From the NCBI GenBank assembly GCA_023634235.1, contig JAMKCF010000001.1:30298920-30362919 (forward strand): a stretch of 64,000 bases of DNA, given 5' to 3'. Positions within the stretch are counted from its first letter, which is position 1. Each line of letters starts with the position of its first letter. Source of the DNA: Pisaster brevispinus. Taxonomy: Eukaryota > Echinodermata > Asteroidea > Forcipulatida > Asteriidae. Below, in pieces: positions 20,001-27,336 of the stretch. The notes beneath the pieces were generated by a model that saw only the letters and a program-made list of their open reading frames with translations, did not search any database and was not told where the DNA came from. The translations under genes and the position numbers were made by a program.

Positions 20001-22252
20001 TGCCCATAGCGGCAGCAAGTGGCTTGTACAATGCCCATAGCGGCTGCAAGCGGCTTGTACCAATGCGCATAGTAGCAGCAAGGGGCTTGTACCAATGCCC
20101 ATAGCGGCTGCAAGTGGCTTGTACCAATGCGCATAGTAGCAGCAAGTGGCCTGTACCAATGCCCATAGCAGCCGCAAGTGGCTGGTACAATTCCCATACT
20201 GGGAGCAAGTGGCTTGTACCAATGCGCATAGTAGCAGCAAGTGGCTCGTACAATGCCCATAGCAGCCGCAAATGGCTGGAACAATTCCCATACTGGCAGC
20301 AAGTGGCTTGTACCGATGCCTATAGCAGCAGCAAGTGGCTTGTGCCAATGCTCTGCAGAGAGATATATTTCACTACAAAAATGGTTCTTATGAACTTCAT
20401 AAACTGTAAGATTTCAGACTGAAATTTAACAATGATGTTTTTTATCCTTACTTATCTCGTATAAAACCTTTAAAAAATTTCTGTTTGTTCTTTTTTTAAA
20501 AGGTTTTGCCAGGTGCAGAGTAAAGTCTCTCTGGAGAAGGATTCCTCGCCGAGCCTCGGGTTCAGCGTGGTCGGGGGATGCGACTGCACCCATGGCAACC
20601 AGCCCATCTTCGTCAAGACCCTGGTGCCGAATGGTGCAGCTGGACGAAGTGGAAGCCTCAAGTATGCCATTCAAACTACTCTCCAGTCTTAGCCCTTTCC
20701 TTACAATAGACGACTTTAGTCCACTGCACTCATACCCCCTCTTCCTTACCATAGGTGACTTAAGTCGACTGCACTCATACCCCCTCTTCCTTACCATAGG
20801 TGACTTTAGTCAAATGCACTCATACCCCCTCTTCCTTACCATGGGTGACTTTAGTCAACTGCACTCATACCCCCTCTTCCTTACAATAGGCGACTTTTGT
20901 TGACTGCACTCATACCCCCTCTTCCTTACAATAGGCGACTTTAGTCGACTGCACTCATACCCCCTCTTCCTTACCATAGGTGACTTTTGTCGACTGCACT
21001 CATACCCCCTCTTCCTTACCATAGGTGACTTTAGTTGACTGCACTCATACCCCCTCCCCTCTTCCTTACCATGGGTGACTTTAGTCAACTGCACTCATAC
21101 CCCCTCTTCCTTACCATAGGTGACTTTAGTCGACTGCACTCATACCCCCTCTTCCTTACCATAGGTGACTTTACTCAACTGCACTCATACCCCCTTTTCC
21201 TTACCATGGGTGACTTTTGTCGACTGCACTCATACCCCCTCTTCCTTACCATAGATGACTTTAGTCGACTGCACTCATACCCCCTCTTCCTTACCATAGG
21301 TGACTTTTATTGACTGCATTCATACCCCCTCTTCCTTACCATAGGTGACTTTTGTTGACTGCACTCATACCCCCTCTTCCTTACCATGGGTGACTTTTGT
21401 TGACTGCATTCACACCCCCTCTTCCTTACCATAGGTGACTTTTGTTGACTGCACTCATACCCCCTCTTCCTTACCATGGGTGACTTTTGTTGACTGCACT
21501 CATACCCCCTCTTCCTTACCATAGGTGACTTTTGTTGACTGCACTCATACCCCCTCTTCCTTACCATAGGTGACTTTTATTGACTGCATTCATACCCCCT
21601 CTTCCTTACCATGGGTGACTTTTGTTGACTGCATTCACACCCCCTCTTCCTTACCATAGGTGACTTTTGTTGACTGCACTCATACCCCCTCTTCCTTACC
21701 ATAGGTGACTTTTGTTGACTGCACTCATACCCCCTCTTCCTTACCATAGGTGACTTTAGTCGACTGCACTCATACCCCCTCTTCCTTACCATTGGTGACT
21801 TTAGTCGACTGCACTCATACCCCCTCTTCCTTACCATAGGAAACTTTAGTCAACTGCACTCATACCCCCTCTTCTTTACCATAGGCGGCTTTAGTCAAAT
21901 GCACTCATACCCCCTCTTCTTTACCATAGGTTATTTTTGGCAACTCCATTCACACCCCTTCTTCCTTACTATTGGGGAACTTTTGTCGCCTACACATACA
22001 AAAGCACTTGAGCCTAAGCACAAAGGCCATTTTTTTGTTTTTTATAAAGCTGTAGTTTCATCCATGTGCATCCTCCATAGCCAATGTTACAATTGGGTTT
22101 TTTTCTCTCTTCTCAGATGCGGTGACCAAATCCTGAAAGTGAACAACGAGTGCCTGACCAACATCAACCACACGAGGGCAGTGTCCATCCTCAAGAACAC
22201 GCCCGGCAGGGTACATCTTACAGTTGTGGCGTGGCCCGGAACAGCCGTCTGA
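10877..22252 (+). CDS. lnx: LNX-family (ligand of Numb protein X) protein, C-terminal 504 codons in ten exons; 5' end missing
   Basis: LNX proteins are cytoplasmic or membrane-associated RING E3 ubiquitin ligases that use four PDZ domains to bind C-terminal tails; Numb is the classic substrate. Seen here: ten exons (10877-11082, 12308-12417, 14182-14453, 15595-15625, 16230-16346, 16768-16938, 18298-18420, 18898-19085, 20503-20661, 22117-22252) that join in one frame at all nine junctions, each with AG/GT borders. Numbering from the first partial codon: TRAF-like zinc segment 1-40, PDZ1 ~79-168, PDZ2 ~178-262, PDZ3 ~299-385, PDZ4 ~411-498, stop after 504. The carboxylate-binding loops read LGIS, LGIK, LGIS and LGFS. 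The alphaB His is present in PDZ1, 3 and 4, while PDZ2 has Pro, as I recall for vertebrate LNX1. Vertebrate LNX is ~690-730 aa, so about 200 residues including the RING are missing, most likely upstream of the window. The zinc-finger-to-PDZ1 linker is shorter than in vertebrates. LNX1 versus LNX2 cannot be assigned. Confidence 0.92.
11170..11743 (+). mobile_element. Three consecutive family A foldback MITEs in LNX intron 1
   Basis: Copies at 11170-11352, 11354-11546 and 11550-11743 sit end to end, all in the same orientation. They are separated only by a few bases of GGGCCC-type terminus (CCCTGGACC, CCTTGTCCCC). The middle copy belongs to a distinct subfamily (CACAATGTGAAC type; compare GGCAACAATGTG with 27337-27513). 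Confidence 0.8.
12090..12250 (+). mobile_element. tRNA-derived SINE-like element
   Basis: TGGTCTAGTGG fits a polymerase III A box and GGTTCGAATCC is a perfect B box 48 bases on. CTCGG near the start pairs with CCGAG after the T arm, but the anticodon arm does not fold cleanly, so this is not called as a tRNA gene. A degenerate relative is at 16115-16190. Confidence 0.6.
12308..12417 (+). CDS. lnx: LNX exon 2: start of PDZ1
   Basis: A pyrimidine-rich tract ends in CTCCCAG at 12307, and the donor GTGAGT follows at 12418. Using this acceptor, rather than the TATAG nine bases downstream, completes the split codon of the previous exon as Val and keeps the frame. It encodes PDZ strand betaA and the carboxylate-binding loop (ELGISIVGGNETPL), closely matching the start of LNX PDZ1. 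Confidence 0.88.
12489..12736 (+). mobile_element. Long variant of the family A foldback element
   Basis: It starts GGGCCCAGTTTCATGGCTCT and ends GAGCCATGAAATTGGGCCC, a near-perfect inverted terminus. The GC-richer body (TTCCGAATCGGCGCTTACGG) differs from other family A copies. It sits just after LNX exon 2. Confidence 0.8.
12772..12900. mobile_element. Family J 129-bp foldback MITE (GGCCGTGTCCGAAACGGCGA), copy 1
   Basis: The left arm GGCCGTGTCCGAAACGGCGA and the right arm TCGCCGTTTCGGACACGGCC are perfect complements. The pairing continues through CTTCGGCTACAGCTACGGCT and AGATCG. TTA flanks both sides (12769-12771 and 12901-12903), a 3-bp target duplication as seen for PIF/Harbinger-type elements. 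Other copies: 57744-57878 and 46624-46778. Confidence 0.85.
13505..13700 (-). mobile_element. Family D dispersed repeat, inverted copy
   Basis: It begins CGATTCATGCATGAGTCG and contains ACTGAGGGTTGGTGTC and CAGCAAGTGGACACC, followed by TTGAAACTTTCACATGTG. This is the reverse-complement order of the copy at 2998-3235. Confidence 0.6.
13776..14127 (-). mobile_element. Family F dispersed repeat, inverted
   Basis: It is bounded by AAGGCTCGAATTTGGGGG and AAATTTCGAGCCCTGCC, an inverted terminal pair. It includes ACCAGTAAATTTGTTACAAG and AGAAGATCTCATTTGTCTTA. It ends about 55 bases before LNX exon 3. Confidence 0.6.
14182..14453 (+). CDS. lnx: LNX exon 3: rest of PDZ1 and start of PDZ2
   Basis: The acceptor is TTTTCAG ending at 14181 and the donor is GTTAGG at 14454, a weaker donor than most in this gene. 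It encodes IGIVIQEVTAGGIVARDGR, the GDQIVQVN strand and the VSHQVA helix of PDZ1. It then runs into PDZ2 with HKINLSKVPGVPLGIKIA. It ends two bases into a codon. A TTCCTGA-repeat array begins about 20 bases downstream of the donor. Confidence 0.92.
14472..14802 (+). repeat. TTCCTGA heptanucleotide array
   Basis: About 45 units of TTCCTGA with scattered variants (TTCTTGA, TTACTGA, TTCCTAT). A higher-order block (ATTCATAATTCCTATTTCC) appears twice about 100 bases apart, so part of the array duplicated as a block. It begins 19 bases after the exon 3 donor GT. Confidence 0.95.
14945..15160 (-). mobile_element. tRNA-headed SINE body fragment
   Basis: GGGGAAAACCCAGGCAATCA and GACTGAAAACCCAATCCAAG are the reverse complement of the body of the element at 24370-24800. 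The part around 15100-15160 (CGCCAGACACACAAGGCCTG) also resembles 10530-10545, so two repeats may be joined here. Confidence 0.6.
15595..15625 (+). CDS. lnx: LNX exon 4: 31-bp microexon in PDZ2
   Basis: The acceptor is TTGTAG ending at 15594 and the donor is a perfect GTGAGT at 15626. The 31 bases complete an Arg codon and encode NELGVYVVEV, the betaB-betaC part of PDZ2. Without it the frame shifts between exons 3 and 5. With it all phases agree and the sequence aligns with LNX PDZ2 (which has 'EPGVFILDL' here). It is too short to appear as an open frame on its own. Confidence 0.85.
15836..16075 (+). mobile_element. 3' end of a CR1/L2-like LINE: reverse-transcriptase C-terminus and tail
   Basis: A frame reads WNQLPLHIKTANNIHSFKRS then LETHLM, the hallmark C-terminal motif of non-LTR retrotransposon ORF2 ('LWN.LP..I....S...FK..L..HL'). 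A noncoding tail follows, with AGCGCCTTGAGCACCTTTGG, GCGCTTTATAAG and ATTATTATTATTAC. It is severely 5'-truncated and dead, and lies within an LNX intron. Confidence 0.8.
16230..16346 (+). CDS. lnx: LNX exon 5: middle of PDZ2
   Basis: The acceptor is ATAACAG ending at 16229 and the donor is GTAAGT at 16347; both exon ends fall between codons. It encodes 39 residues, including the RRLKADDLVVEVNGLDL turn and strand and an ATPDRAAQAI helix. Pro in place of the usual PDZ helix His is shared with LNX1 PDZ2. A 37-bp tandem array begins about 50 bases past the donor. Confidence 0.9.
16380..16748 (+). repeat. 37-bp minisatellite, about 10 units
   Basis: The unit runs AATGGATTGTTTCATTTTAG then TGTGGTGGGCGGGACTT, with small indels. 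It fills the intron between LNX exons 5 and 6 and ends 20 bases before the exon 6 acceptor. Confidence 0.92.
16768..16938 (+). CDS. lnx: LNX exon 6: end of PDZ2 and PDZ2-PDZ3 linker
   Basis: The acceptor is TTTTTCAG ending at 16767 and the donor is GTAGTA at 16939. It encodes 57 residues. RIKLVILRQAG is the last strand of PDZ2. An acidic, Pro-containing linker of ~35 residues follows, ending in KLINIKK, the first strand of PDZ3. Both ends fall between codons. Confidence 0.88.
17041..17315 (-). mobile_element. tRNA-Leu-like SINE, inverted copy
   Basis: It reads as the reverse complement of 6716-7000: AACACCGGGGCGAATCCCC, GATAAGTGTACTGGGTTC, CATCCGAAGGACGGAGCA, and CACCAGAGCTTGAGTCTGGT at the tRNA head. 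Confidence 0.85.
17398..17508 (+). repeat. TTCTCAGTTCTCTG-type array
   Basis: Units of about 7 and 15 bp built from GTTCTC and AGTTCTCT, lying between LNX exons 6 and 7. Confidence 0.9.
17780..18197 (-). mobile_element. tRNA-Leu-like SINE, inverted near-full copy
   Basis: It starts with the element tail (ATAATAATGGCTTCTTATAT, AGCGCTCATATCT). It continues with GTATGAGACCTACTCC, AACACCGGGGCGGACCCC, TTTACGTCCAATCCGAAGG and the tRNA head near 18110-18197 (GAGTCCGGTGCTCTTATTTG). It ends about 100 bases before LNX exon 7. Confidence 0.85.
18298..18420 (+). CDS. lnx: LNX exon 7: start of PDZ3
   Basis: The acceptor is TCTACAG ending at 18297 and the donor is GTAACA at 18421. It encodes 41 residues: ESLGISVSGGRGG (the carboxylate-binding loop and the Gly-rich loop), VPVFVTNV, and GCVGRQGQLK. 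Vertebrate LNX PDZ3 has the near-identical pattern 'ESLGMTVAGGRG ... PIFVTSV ... GCLARDGRIK'. Both ends fall between codons. Confidence 0.92.
18631..18819 (+). mobile_element. Family A foldback MITE
   Basis: GCACAATTTCATAGTGCTGC at the left and CAGCTCTATGAAATTGGGCC at the right, with GTGACATGGTACTTTGG inside. It lies 78 bases before LNX exon 8. Confidence 0.8.
18898..19085 (+). CDS. lnx: LNX exon 8: end of PDZ3 and SPSW linker
   Basis: The acceptor is TTTCCAG ending at 18897 and the donor is GTAAGT at 19086. It encodes KGDIILTVNG, MSHTDAVNILKAN and the last strand ITLKVLEG of PDZ3. A linker ending SPSWLTWLTLP follows; vertebrate LNX has 'SPSWVMWLGLP' at the same place, the strongest single family marker here. 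The exon ends two bases into a codon. A tRNA-headed palindromic element begins about 10 bases after the donor. Confidence 0.93.
19097..19417. mobile_element. ~320-bp palindrome with a tRNA-like head on each arm
   Basis: Two arms of ~160 bp are near-perfect complements centred near 19257. Each outer arm is tRNA-like: the right arm has GGATAGCTCAGTTAGTAGAG (A box) and TTGGTTCAAGTCCCGC (B box), and the left arm has the complement. Inner arms share GGTGCCAGTCAGAAGCC and CAATATCTTTGTTCGGGGG. The outer ends are AAACAAAGAAAAATTTACTG / TCAATTTTTCTTTGTT. This could be two SINEs joined in inverted orientation, or a true foldback element. It starts ~10 bases after the exon 8 donor GT. Confidence 0.85.
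19495..20350 (-). repeat. 30-32-bp minisatellite, about 27 units
   Basis: The unit is CATAGCGGCTGCAAGTGGCT followed by TGTACCAATGCC, with sub-types (AGTAGCAGCAAG, AGTGGCCGCAAG). Blocks of several units repeat as larger modules, as in 19680-19800 and 19870-20010. Long open frames on both strands follow from the periodicity and are not genes. Confidence 0.95.
20372..20492 (-). mobile_element. Fragment of the family C 400-bp element beside LNX exon 9
   Basis: The order TTTCACTACAAAAATGGTTC, GAACTTCATAAACTG, TTTTTTATCCTTACT and CGTATAAAACCTTTAA matches one end of the element at 43960-44300. It stops about 10 bases before the exon 9 acceptor. Confidence 0.6.
20503..20661 (+). CDS. lnx: LNX exon 9: start of PDZ4
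   Basis: The acceptor is the pyrimidine tract TTTTTTTAAAAG ending at 20502 and the donor is GTATGC at 20662. Starting at 20503 completes the split codon as Gln. It encodes FCQVQSKVSLEKD, SLGFSVVGGCD (carboxylate-binding loop), NQPIFVKTLVPNG and AAGRSGSL. If the following intron were retained, the frame would reach TAG about 30 bases on. The sequence just before the acceptor resembles the end of a dispersed 400-bp element (see 20372-20492). Confidence 0.9.
20700..21985 (+). repeat. 45-bp minisatellite, about 28 units, in the last LNX intron
   Basis: The unit is GACTGCACTCATACCCCCTC, TTCCTTACCATAGGTGACTT, TTGTT (or TAGTC). One unit near 21048-21062 has an extra CCCCT. Because 45 is a multiple of three, several frames stay open for 70-120 codons on both strands, giving repeats such as 'SYPLFLTIGDF'. 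It lies wholly between the exon 9 donor and exon 10 acceptor. Confidence 0.97.
22117..22252 (+). CDS. lnx: LNX exon 10: end of PDZ4 and stop
   Basis: The acceptor is CTCTTCTCAG ending at 22116, after a long T/C tract. It completes a Lys codon and encodes CGDQILKVNNECL, INHTRAVSILKN, and VHLTVVAWPGTAV, then TGA at 22250-22252. Vertebrate LNX ends similarly ('LTVICWPGSLV'), so this is the natural C-terminus and not a truncation. Confidence 0.94.
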
Positions 22253-24320
22253 CAGCTTGTAGTTCTTAGACTTTGTTTACCTCCGTGGATTGATCAAAGG
22301 ACATTTCATCCATGTTTGTATGGTAACCTGCCTGACAGTTGAGGGATGAACAGTGTATAGAAAAGCGCCCGTCTTTTTTCAGACCGAAGCCTCATTTTGA
22401 TTCTTCAAGGCCAGTTCTATTCATCAAGCAGGAAAATCGCTCTCTCGTCACAGTGGTAACGTTTTTCAACGTTTGATTTCAATGTTTGATTGGTACCCTG
22501 AAATCCATCCAGCAGAGATTATGCACAGAGAGCTAGATTTATCTCTCACCACACGAGGGCAGTATTTGACGCATACATATCACTGAGGTTTAGGTTATTG
22601 CATGTACCTACTCTCTGTTCTACAGTGGTTTTCCTACCCTATGTACATGTACGTAGGATTTGTCCTTCCCCATTGGAACCAGTGTTACCCATTTTAACCC
22701 GGTGCGCACTTCCCCCATCCCCGTTCACCCATACATGTACATGTATGTACCTCTTGATGGTACCCGGGTGGCACCCGGTATGGCTTCTTCTTAACCTACT
22801 TGAATGATCTTGACCTCTTGATTGTACCCAGTATGACTCTAATGAGACTGCTTGTGCAATTGATGACAGCCAGAAACACCCTGTAGTCACTCTGATTACC
22901 CGTAGACTGTACATGTATGGGCTCCCTTTGTGCTACTCTTTATCATTTCTTGAGGTACTGCGCATGTCTTCCCTGATGGTACCCAATGTCTCCCGGAGAG
23001 TAACTGGGTGTCCCTCCGGTAGCACACTGCTCCCCAGATTACATCCTGTGTTCACCATTAACCCCCTTCTTCCTAAAAGACCCAGCCTGTCCATGGAGGC
23101 ACCCTGTTTACCCCGACGTTGCCCTTTGTTCTCCTTTATGGTGCCTAGTTTACCCCAAATGTGATCCAGCATATCCCAAGGAGACATTATGTGTTGCCAT
23201 AAGGCATCTTCTGTTTCCCCGATTGGACCCCTGTGAGAGATGGACACACACCCCCCACCCTGAAGGCACCTTCTTTAGCCGTGTGGCGTCTTGTGTTGCC
23301 CTGATTGGCACCCTGTGAGTCCCAAGGAGGACACACACTCCCACCCAATGGCACCCAGTTTATCCCATGTGCATCTAATGTTTCTGCAGGCAGAGCCCAG
23401 TTCCCCTTCCCATACCAAAGCGGTGCTTCCTGTGGTCGAGAAACAAGCACTCTTAACACCTCCAATGTACCATAGACTTTCGTATTCCCAAATGAAAACT
23501 ATTCTTCTACGACACTAACTTATTTGCATACAAAAAAAGTACCCTAATTATGCCAAACATGCCTAAATCTGAAAGAACAACATTTTAATATGCAAATTAT
23601 TTGGTTATTTGCATATTTTTTACTCAATGGAAAAACCTGTGTAATTTGTTTTTTCCAACGATCTAAATAATTTTAACATGCCATGAGGTTTCTTCCCAGG
23701 TGAAAACTCTGTGCTTTGCGGACTGATGAAATCAGTTGCGATTACTTTCAACGGAGATTTTATTCTCTGTGTAAAAAATTATGTATTTATTGTCGATGAC
23801 TCTGAGCTTTCTTCGTCCAGTTTTGTGTATGTATTTGCAATTCTTTCTCCGCTGAAAATATTGAATATCTGTAAAAAGAGTACACTGATGAATAATTGAC
23901 TTAATTTTTATGAATATTCATATTGTTATTATTTTTGGGGGGTGCAAGATGAGAGATTTCATGAATATTCATGGATATGTTTTCTGTGCTAATATTAATG
24001 AAATAACAACGCACTTATATTGGATTGTACGCTATTGATATTGATTATGAAATATTTTGATGCAAAATGTCCTTTGAATTTTTTGTTTTCGTTTAGTTAT
24101 CAACGTAGAGAAAATGCGACTCCCTCGCAACTATCAGGCACTTCTCAGAAACAAGCGAAATGGCATTAGAAGTAAACACTAAGGAAACATCAGCCTTGAT
24201 GTATATTTGATGTGATATCTTACACCTGGTTCAGACAGGTGCTCTTGAGTCGCGCCGAACGAACTAGATTAGGAGTGACTCTAGGTCGACACAAATAAAC
24301 TTTGATTTTAGACAGGCATT
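22253..24320 (+). other. Probable LNX 3' UTR and downstream sequence, with one AATAAA
   Basis: No coding exon is visible after the stop. The first AATAAA noticed is at 24294-24299, which would give a ~2-kb 3' UTR. No cleavage site can be read from sequence alone. From about 22640 to 23400 the DNA repeats degenerate phrases such as GGTACCC, GCACCCTGT and TTACCCC at irregular 25-40-bp spacing, which looks like a decayed minisatellite. It throws up open frames on both strands that are not credible genes. Confidence 0.35.
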
Positions 24321-24369
24321 ACATTAGGTTCGGCTCATGACAATTTCATCGGCTCATGACAATTTCATC

Positions 24370-24800
24370 TTGGGCGGTCAGGTTGGTGTAGTGGTATCTT
24401 GCCTTGCCTTTCACCTCTGGGACCCCGGCTCAAATCCCACCGGGGGCACTATGTAGATTGGGTTTTCAGTCCCTGCCTGATTGCGTGGGTTTTCCCTGGA
24501 ATAATTCTCTGGGGTTTTCCTCCCGCCCACGTCTAATACTGAAACCTCCTTCATTGTCTTCTCTCCATTTGGTTCTTGGCTAGTATAGTGATTTAGTTCG
24601 CTTTTCTGAGAGTCCTTGGCTTCAGAATCAATAAATGAAATGAATGAAAATGAAATGACTGGAGTAATTCTCTTGGGTTTTCCTCCCACATCTAAAACTG
24701 AAGCTTCCTCCTTTGTCTTTTCCTCATCGGGTTTTTGGCTAGTGTAGGGATTAAGTTCGCTTTTCTGAGAGTCCTTGGCTTCACAACCAGAATTGATCAA
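24370..24800 (+). mobile_element. tRNA-headed SINE with duplicated 3' half
   Basis: The head has GGTTGGTGTAGTGGTATCTT (A box) and GGCTCAAATCCCACC (B box). The body has TTGGGTTTTCAGTCCCTGCC and GTGGGTTTTCCCTGG. A ~150-bp segment (GAGAGTCCTTGGCTTC, GGTTTTCCTCCC, TTCTTGGCTAGT phrases) occurs twice, at about 24505-24640 and 24660-24790. An inverted body fragment is at 14945-15160. Confidence 0.75.
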
Positions 24801-25304
24801 TGAAACAACAGGTGTTATTGTAGAGTTCTTATTCTTATCTATTTGATGAGTAAACGAAACCAGTTTTTGAGTTTTGGCAAGAAGTGCTTGATTTTGGCAT
24901 GGAGTGTCGCCAGTGTAAACGAGATCTTAAACCATGATTGAGTAGTAGATGACATCAAGTCTTATGAAAATACTTCCCTAGCAACTTCACACCAAGTAAG
25001 ATCTTACTGTAGCTTAAAAAAGTCAACTGTTTATCTGATAGGTTTCACCTCAAGGTGTTATACAGTATTGATAAGGGGGGAAAAATCATCGTTTAGTTTG
25101 AAAGCTTACTGATTACGAAGTTCATACTAGAACCATTTTTTTCTGTGAAATATTTCCCTCTGAAATGAAGTCATATTCGAGGAAAGTGTATCTGTAATCC
25201 TAAAAATAAGCAAGGGCAGTTTCTGGGGTCTTCAAAACAAATAACTCTGACAGGGTTCTGTGTAAGATTGGGGTTACAGCCCTATGGCTGACAGTGGCCG
25301 ACAC

Positions 25305-25690
25305 CTTTATGTTCCAACACCCCTATGTTCCAACACCCCTACGATCCCACACCCCTATGTTCAGACACCCCTATGTTCAGACACCCCTATGTTCCTTATA
25401 CCCTATGTTCCCGCACCCCTATGTTCCGACACCCCTATGTTCCAACACCCCTATGTTCCGACACCCCTATGTTCCAACACCCCTATGTTCAGACACCCCT
25501 ATGTTCCGACACCCCTATGTTCCAACACCCCTATGTTCCGACACCCCTATGTTCCAACACCCCTATGTTTCGACACCCCTAGGTTCCGACACCCCTAGGT
25601 TCAGACACCCCTATGTTCCGACACCCCTATGTTCCAACACCCCTATGTTCCGACACCCCTAGGTTCCGACACCCCTAGGTTCCGACACTC
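25305..25690 (+). repeat. 16-bp minisatellite, about 24 units
   Basis: The unit is ACACCCCTATGTTCCA, alternating with TTCCGAC and TTCAGAC variants; some units read CTAGGTT. Inverted single units (GGAACATAG) appear downstream at 25775-25830. Confidence 0.95.
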
Positions 25691-26099
25691 CTAATAATAT
25701 TTTCCTATCCCAACCCTATACCTAACCCAACCCTAATTCTCCCTAGCATACAGATCACAAGGAGTTAGCAGAACATAGGGTTGTCGGAACATAGTGTTGT
25801 CTGAATAATGGGGGTGTAGGAACATAGAGCAGTTGCCGAGAATTGGTACTGGTACATGTATATCAACTTTATAACCGGTGAGCTTTCAGATTGAATCGAA
25901 TTGGTTTTTTTGTCTTGCTTTACCAGTCCTATACTTTGTCTGTTAATATTCAAAGATTGGAAAATTAATGACATATTATATTTGGAATGTGTGACAATAT
26001 TCATACTCGGTAGAGATTCAGTACTGATTTAAATTGTTGTGGTTACATTTTTGTTAGTGTGGCACCATTCCTTTCTAAAGGTAAAATTAATATTTGTTT

Positions 26100-26305
26100 T
26101 GGAAAGAGTACATTCATTTCAATCCTCCAGTCTTCACGAAACATATCATAAAGGGAGGATGCATCGTTGGTTTTAGGAAGAGTGTGTTCATTTAAACTCT
26201 CTCTTTTCAAGAAATATATCATAAAGGGACGTTACATCAGTGGTTTTTGAGTGCATTCATTCCAATCCTTTAGTTTTCAAGAAACATATCATAGGGAGAT
26301 GGTAC
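26100..26305 (-). repeat. ~72-bp satellite, about 3 units, inverted relative to 62960-63680
   Basis: The phrases CGAAACATATCATAAAGGGA, TTTTAGGAAGAGTGTGTTCA and AATCCTTTAGTTTTCAAGAA are the reverse complement of the unit in the 63-kb array. Confidence 0.85.
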
Positions 26306-26407
26306 ATTCTAGATATTTATAATATTTACCTCAGGTTACCAGCCAAAATCTCATTAACATGAACACCAATTTTGACTGGCTCCCTGTAGTTTGCTACTTC
26401 AGTATCC

Positions 26408-26570
26408 GGGCCCAATTTCACTGAGGTGCTTAACAATTTGCTGCTTAGCAAAAGTAAGCAGGATACCAGCCACAAATGGTTCATGTGACATGGTAGTTTG
26501 AGCTGGTAACCATATTCTGGTAAGCCACATTGTTTTATGCTTAGTTACTTTCTGTGCTGAAGTAGCTCTA
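26408..26570 (+). mobile_element. Family A foldback MITE
   Basis: GGGCCCAATTTCACTGAGGT at the left; the right end stops at GAAGTAGCTCTA, where the inverted 3.5-kb-type repeat (26578-26830) begins. Confidence 0.75.
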
Positions 26571-26577
26571 AGTAGTT

Positions 26578-26830
26578 TTGCTGATAAACAAACCGCGCTG
26601 GTTGGCATGGAGGGTCGCATGTTAGCAAACAATTCAATCATGTGAACAGATGATGTGACCAAATTCAACATTTATGGGGGAAAAAAAACCAAAAACTATT
26701 TTTTACTATTTGAGTAACATTGTTACAAACTGTGGCTATCTGTTTTTGCTTTGCATTTATGGCTTCCCATAGTTTTCCAACCTCAGTTGGCAAAAACTTG
26801 GGATGTGACGTTGCAACAGAAAGGTCTAAA
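26578..26830 (-). repeat. Inverted copy of the ~300-bp repeat at 3491-3790
   Basis: It contains CGCGCTGGTTGGCATGGA, TTGGCAAAAACTTGGGATG and TGACGTTGCAACAGAAAGG, the reverse complements of strings at 3.5-3.8 kb. Confidence 0.7.
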
Positions 26831-27336
26831 GATTCGTTTATAAAATGGACAGACTACTTTTAGACGCTCTCTGTGTAACACGAGAAGTCAATCATGTTAT
26901 GTAGTTTTAGAAGGGTTTGGGGGAAAAGCAGCTTGTCAAGAGCCTCTTATGGACACAGTAATGAACTTGAAGTGTTTGTTCAAAGCCTCCTATAAAATAT
27001 ACAGTGGTGTACGTAGACGCGATGACAAGATGTTTGTCCCGTGCCACGGGCGAATTTCATCGCGGCGCTTCCCCCGCGGAGATTTATGTATCTCTCCGGG
27101 TAGAGTCTCGAGGAGGGAAAAACACTGACACGAACGAGACAAATTAACCACTCGTAAGTTTAAAAAAACAAATAGTGTACCGTATGTTTTTCAGTGTGAA
27201 CGTTCACGACTGACATTTTGCAATATTAGTCTTCACTCCTAAACTGCAGGACCCTTAGTTTTGTCAGCTTTCTTGATATCTGTAATTTAGTTCTTCACTT
27301 TCAACTTTCATTGATGTATGCTTTCCTAAAAACAAG

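Noticed and set aside
19431..20422. Overlapping 100-220-codon frames, mainly on the minus strand
   Set aside because: Produced by the 30-32-bp array within an LNX intron; no start, splice or family support.
20426..21837. Long frames with repeated KSPMVRKRGYECS or SYPLFLTIGDF
   Set aside because: Produced by the 45-bp intronic array; the period is a multiple of three.
25284..25662. Three frames of CSNTPMFRHPYV type
   Set aside because: A 16-bp array read in all three frames gives the same peptide; not coding.
14472..25690. CRISPR-like spacing of repeats
   Set aside because: The arrays are direct tandem minisatellites without unique spacers, and the DNA is eukaryotic.
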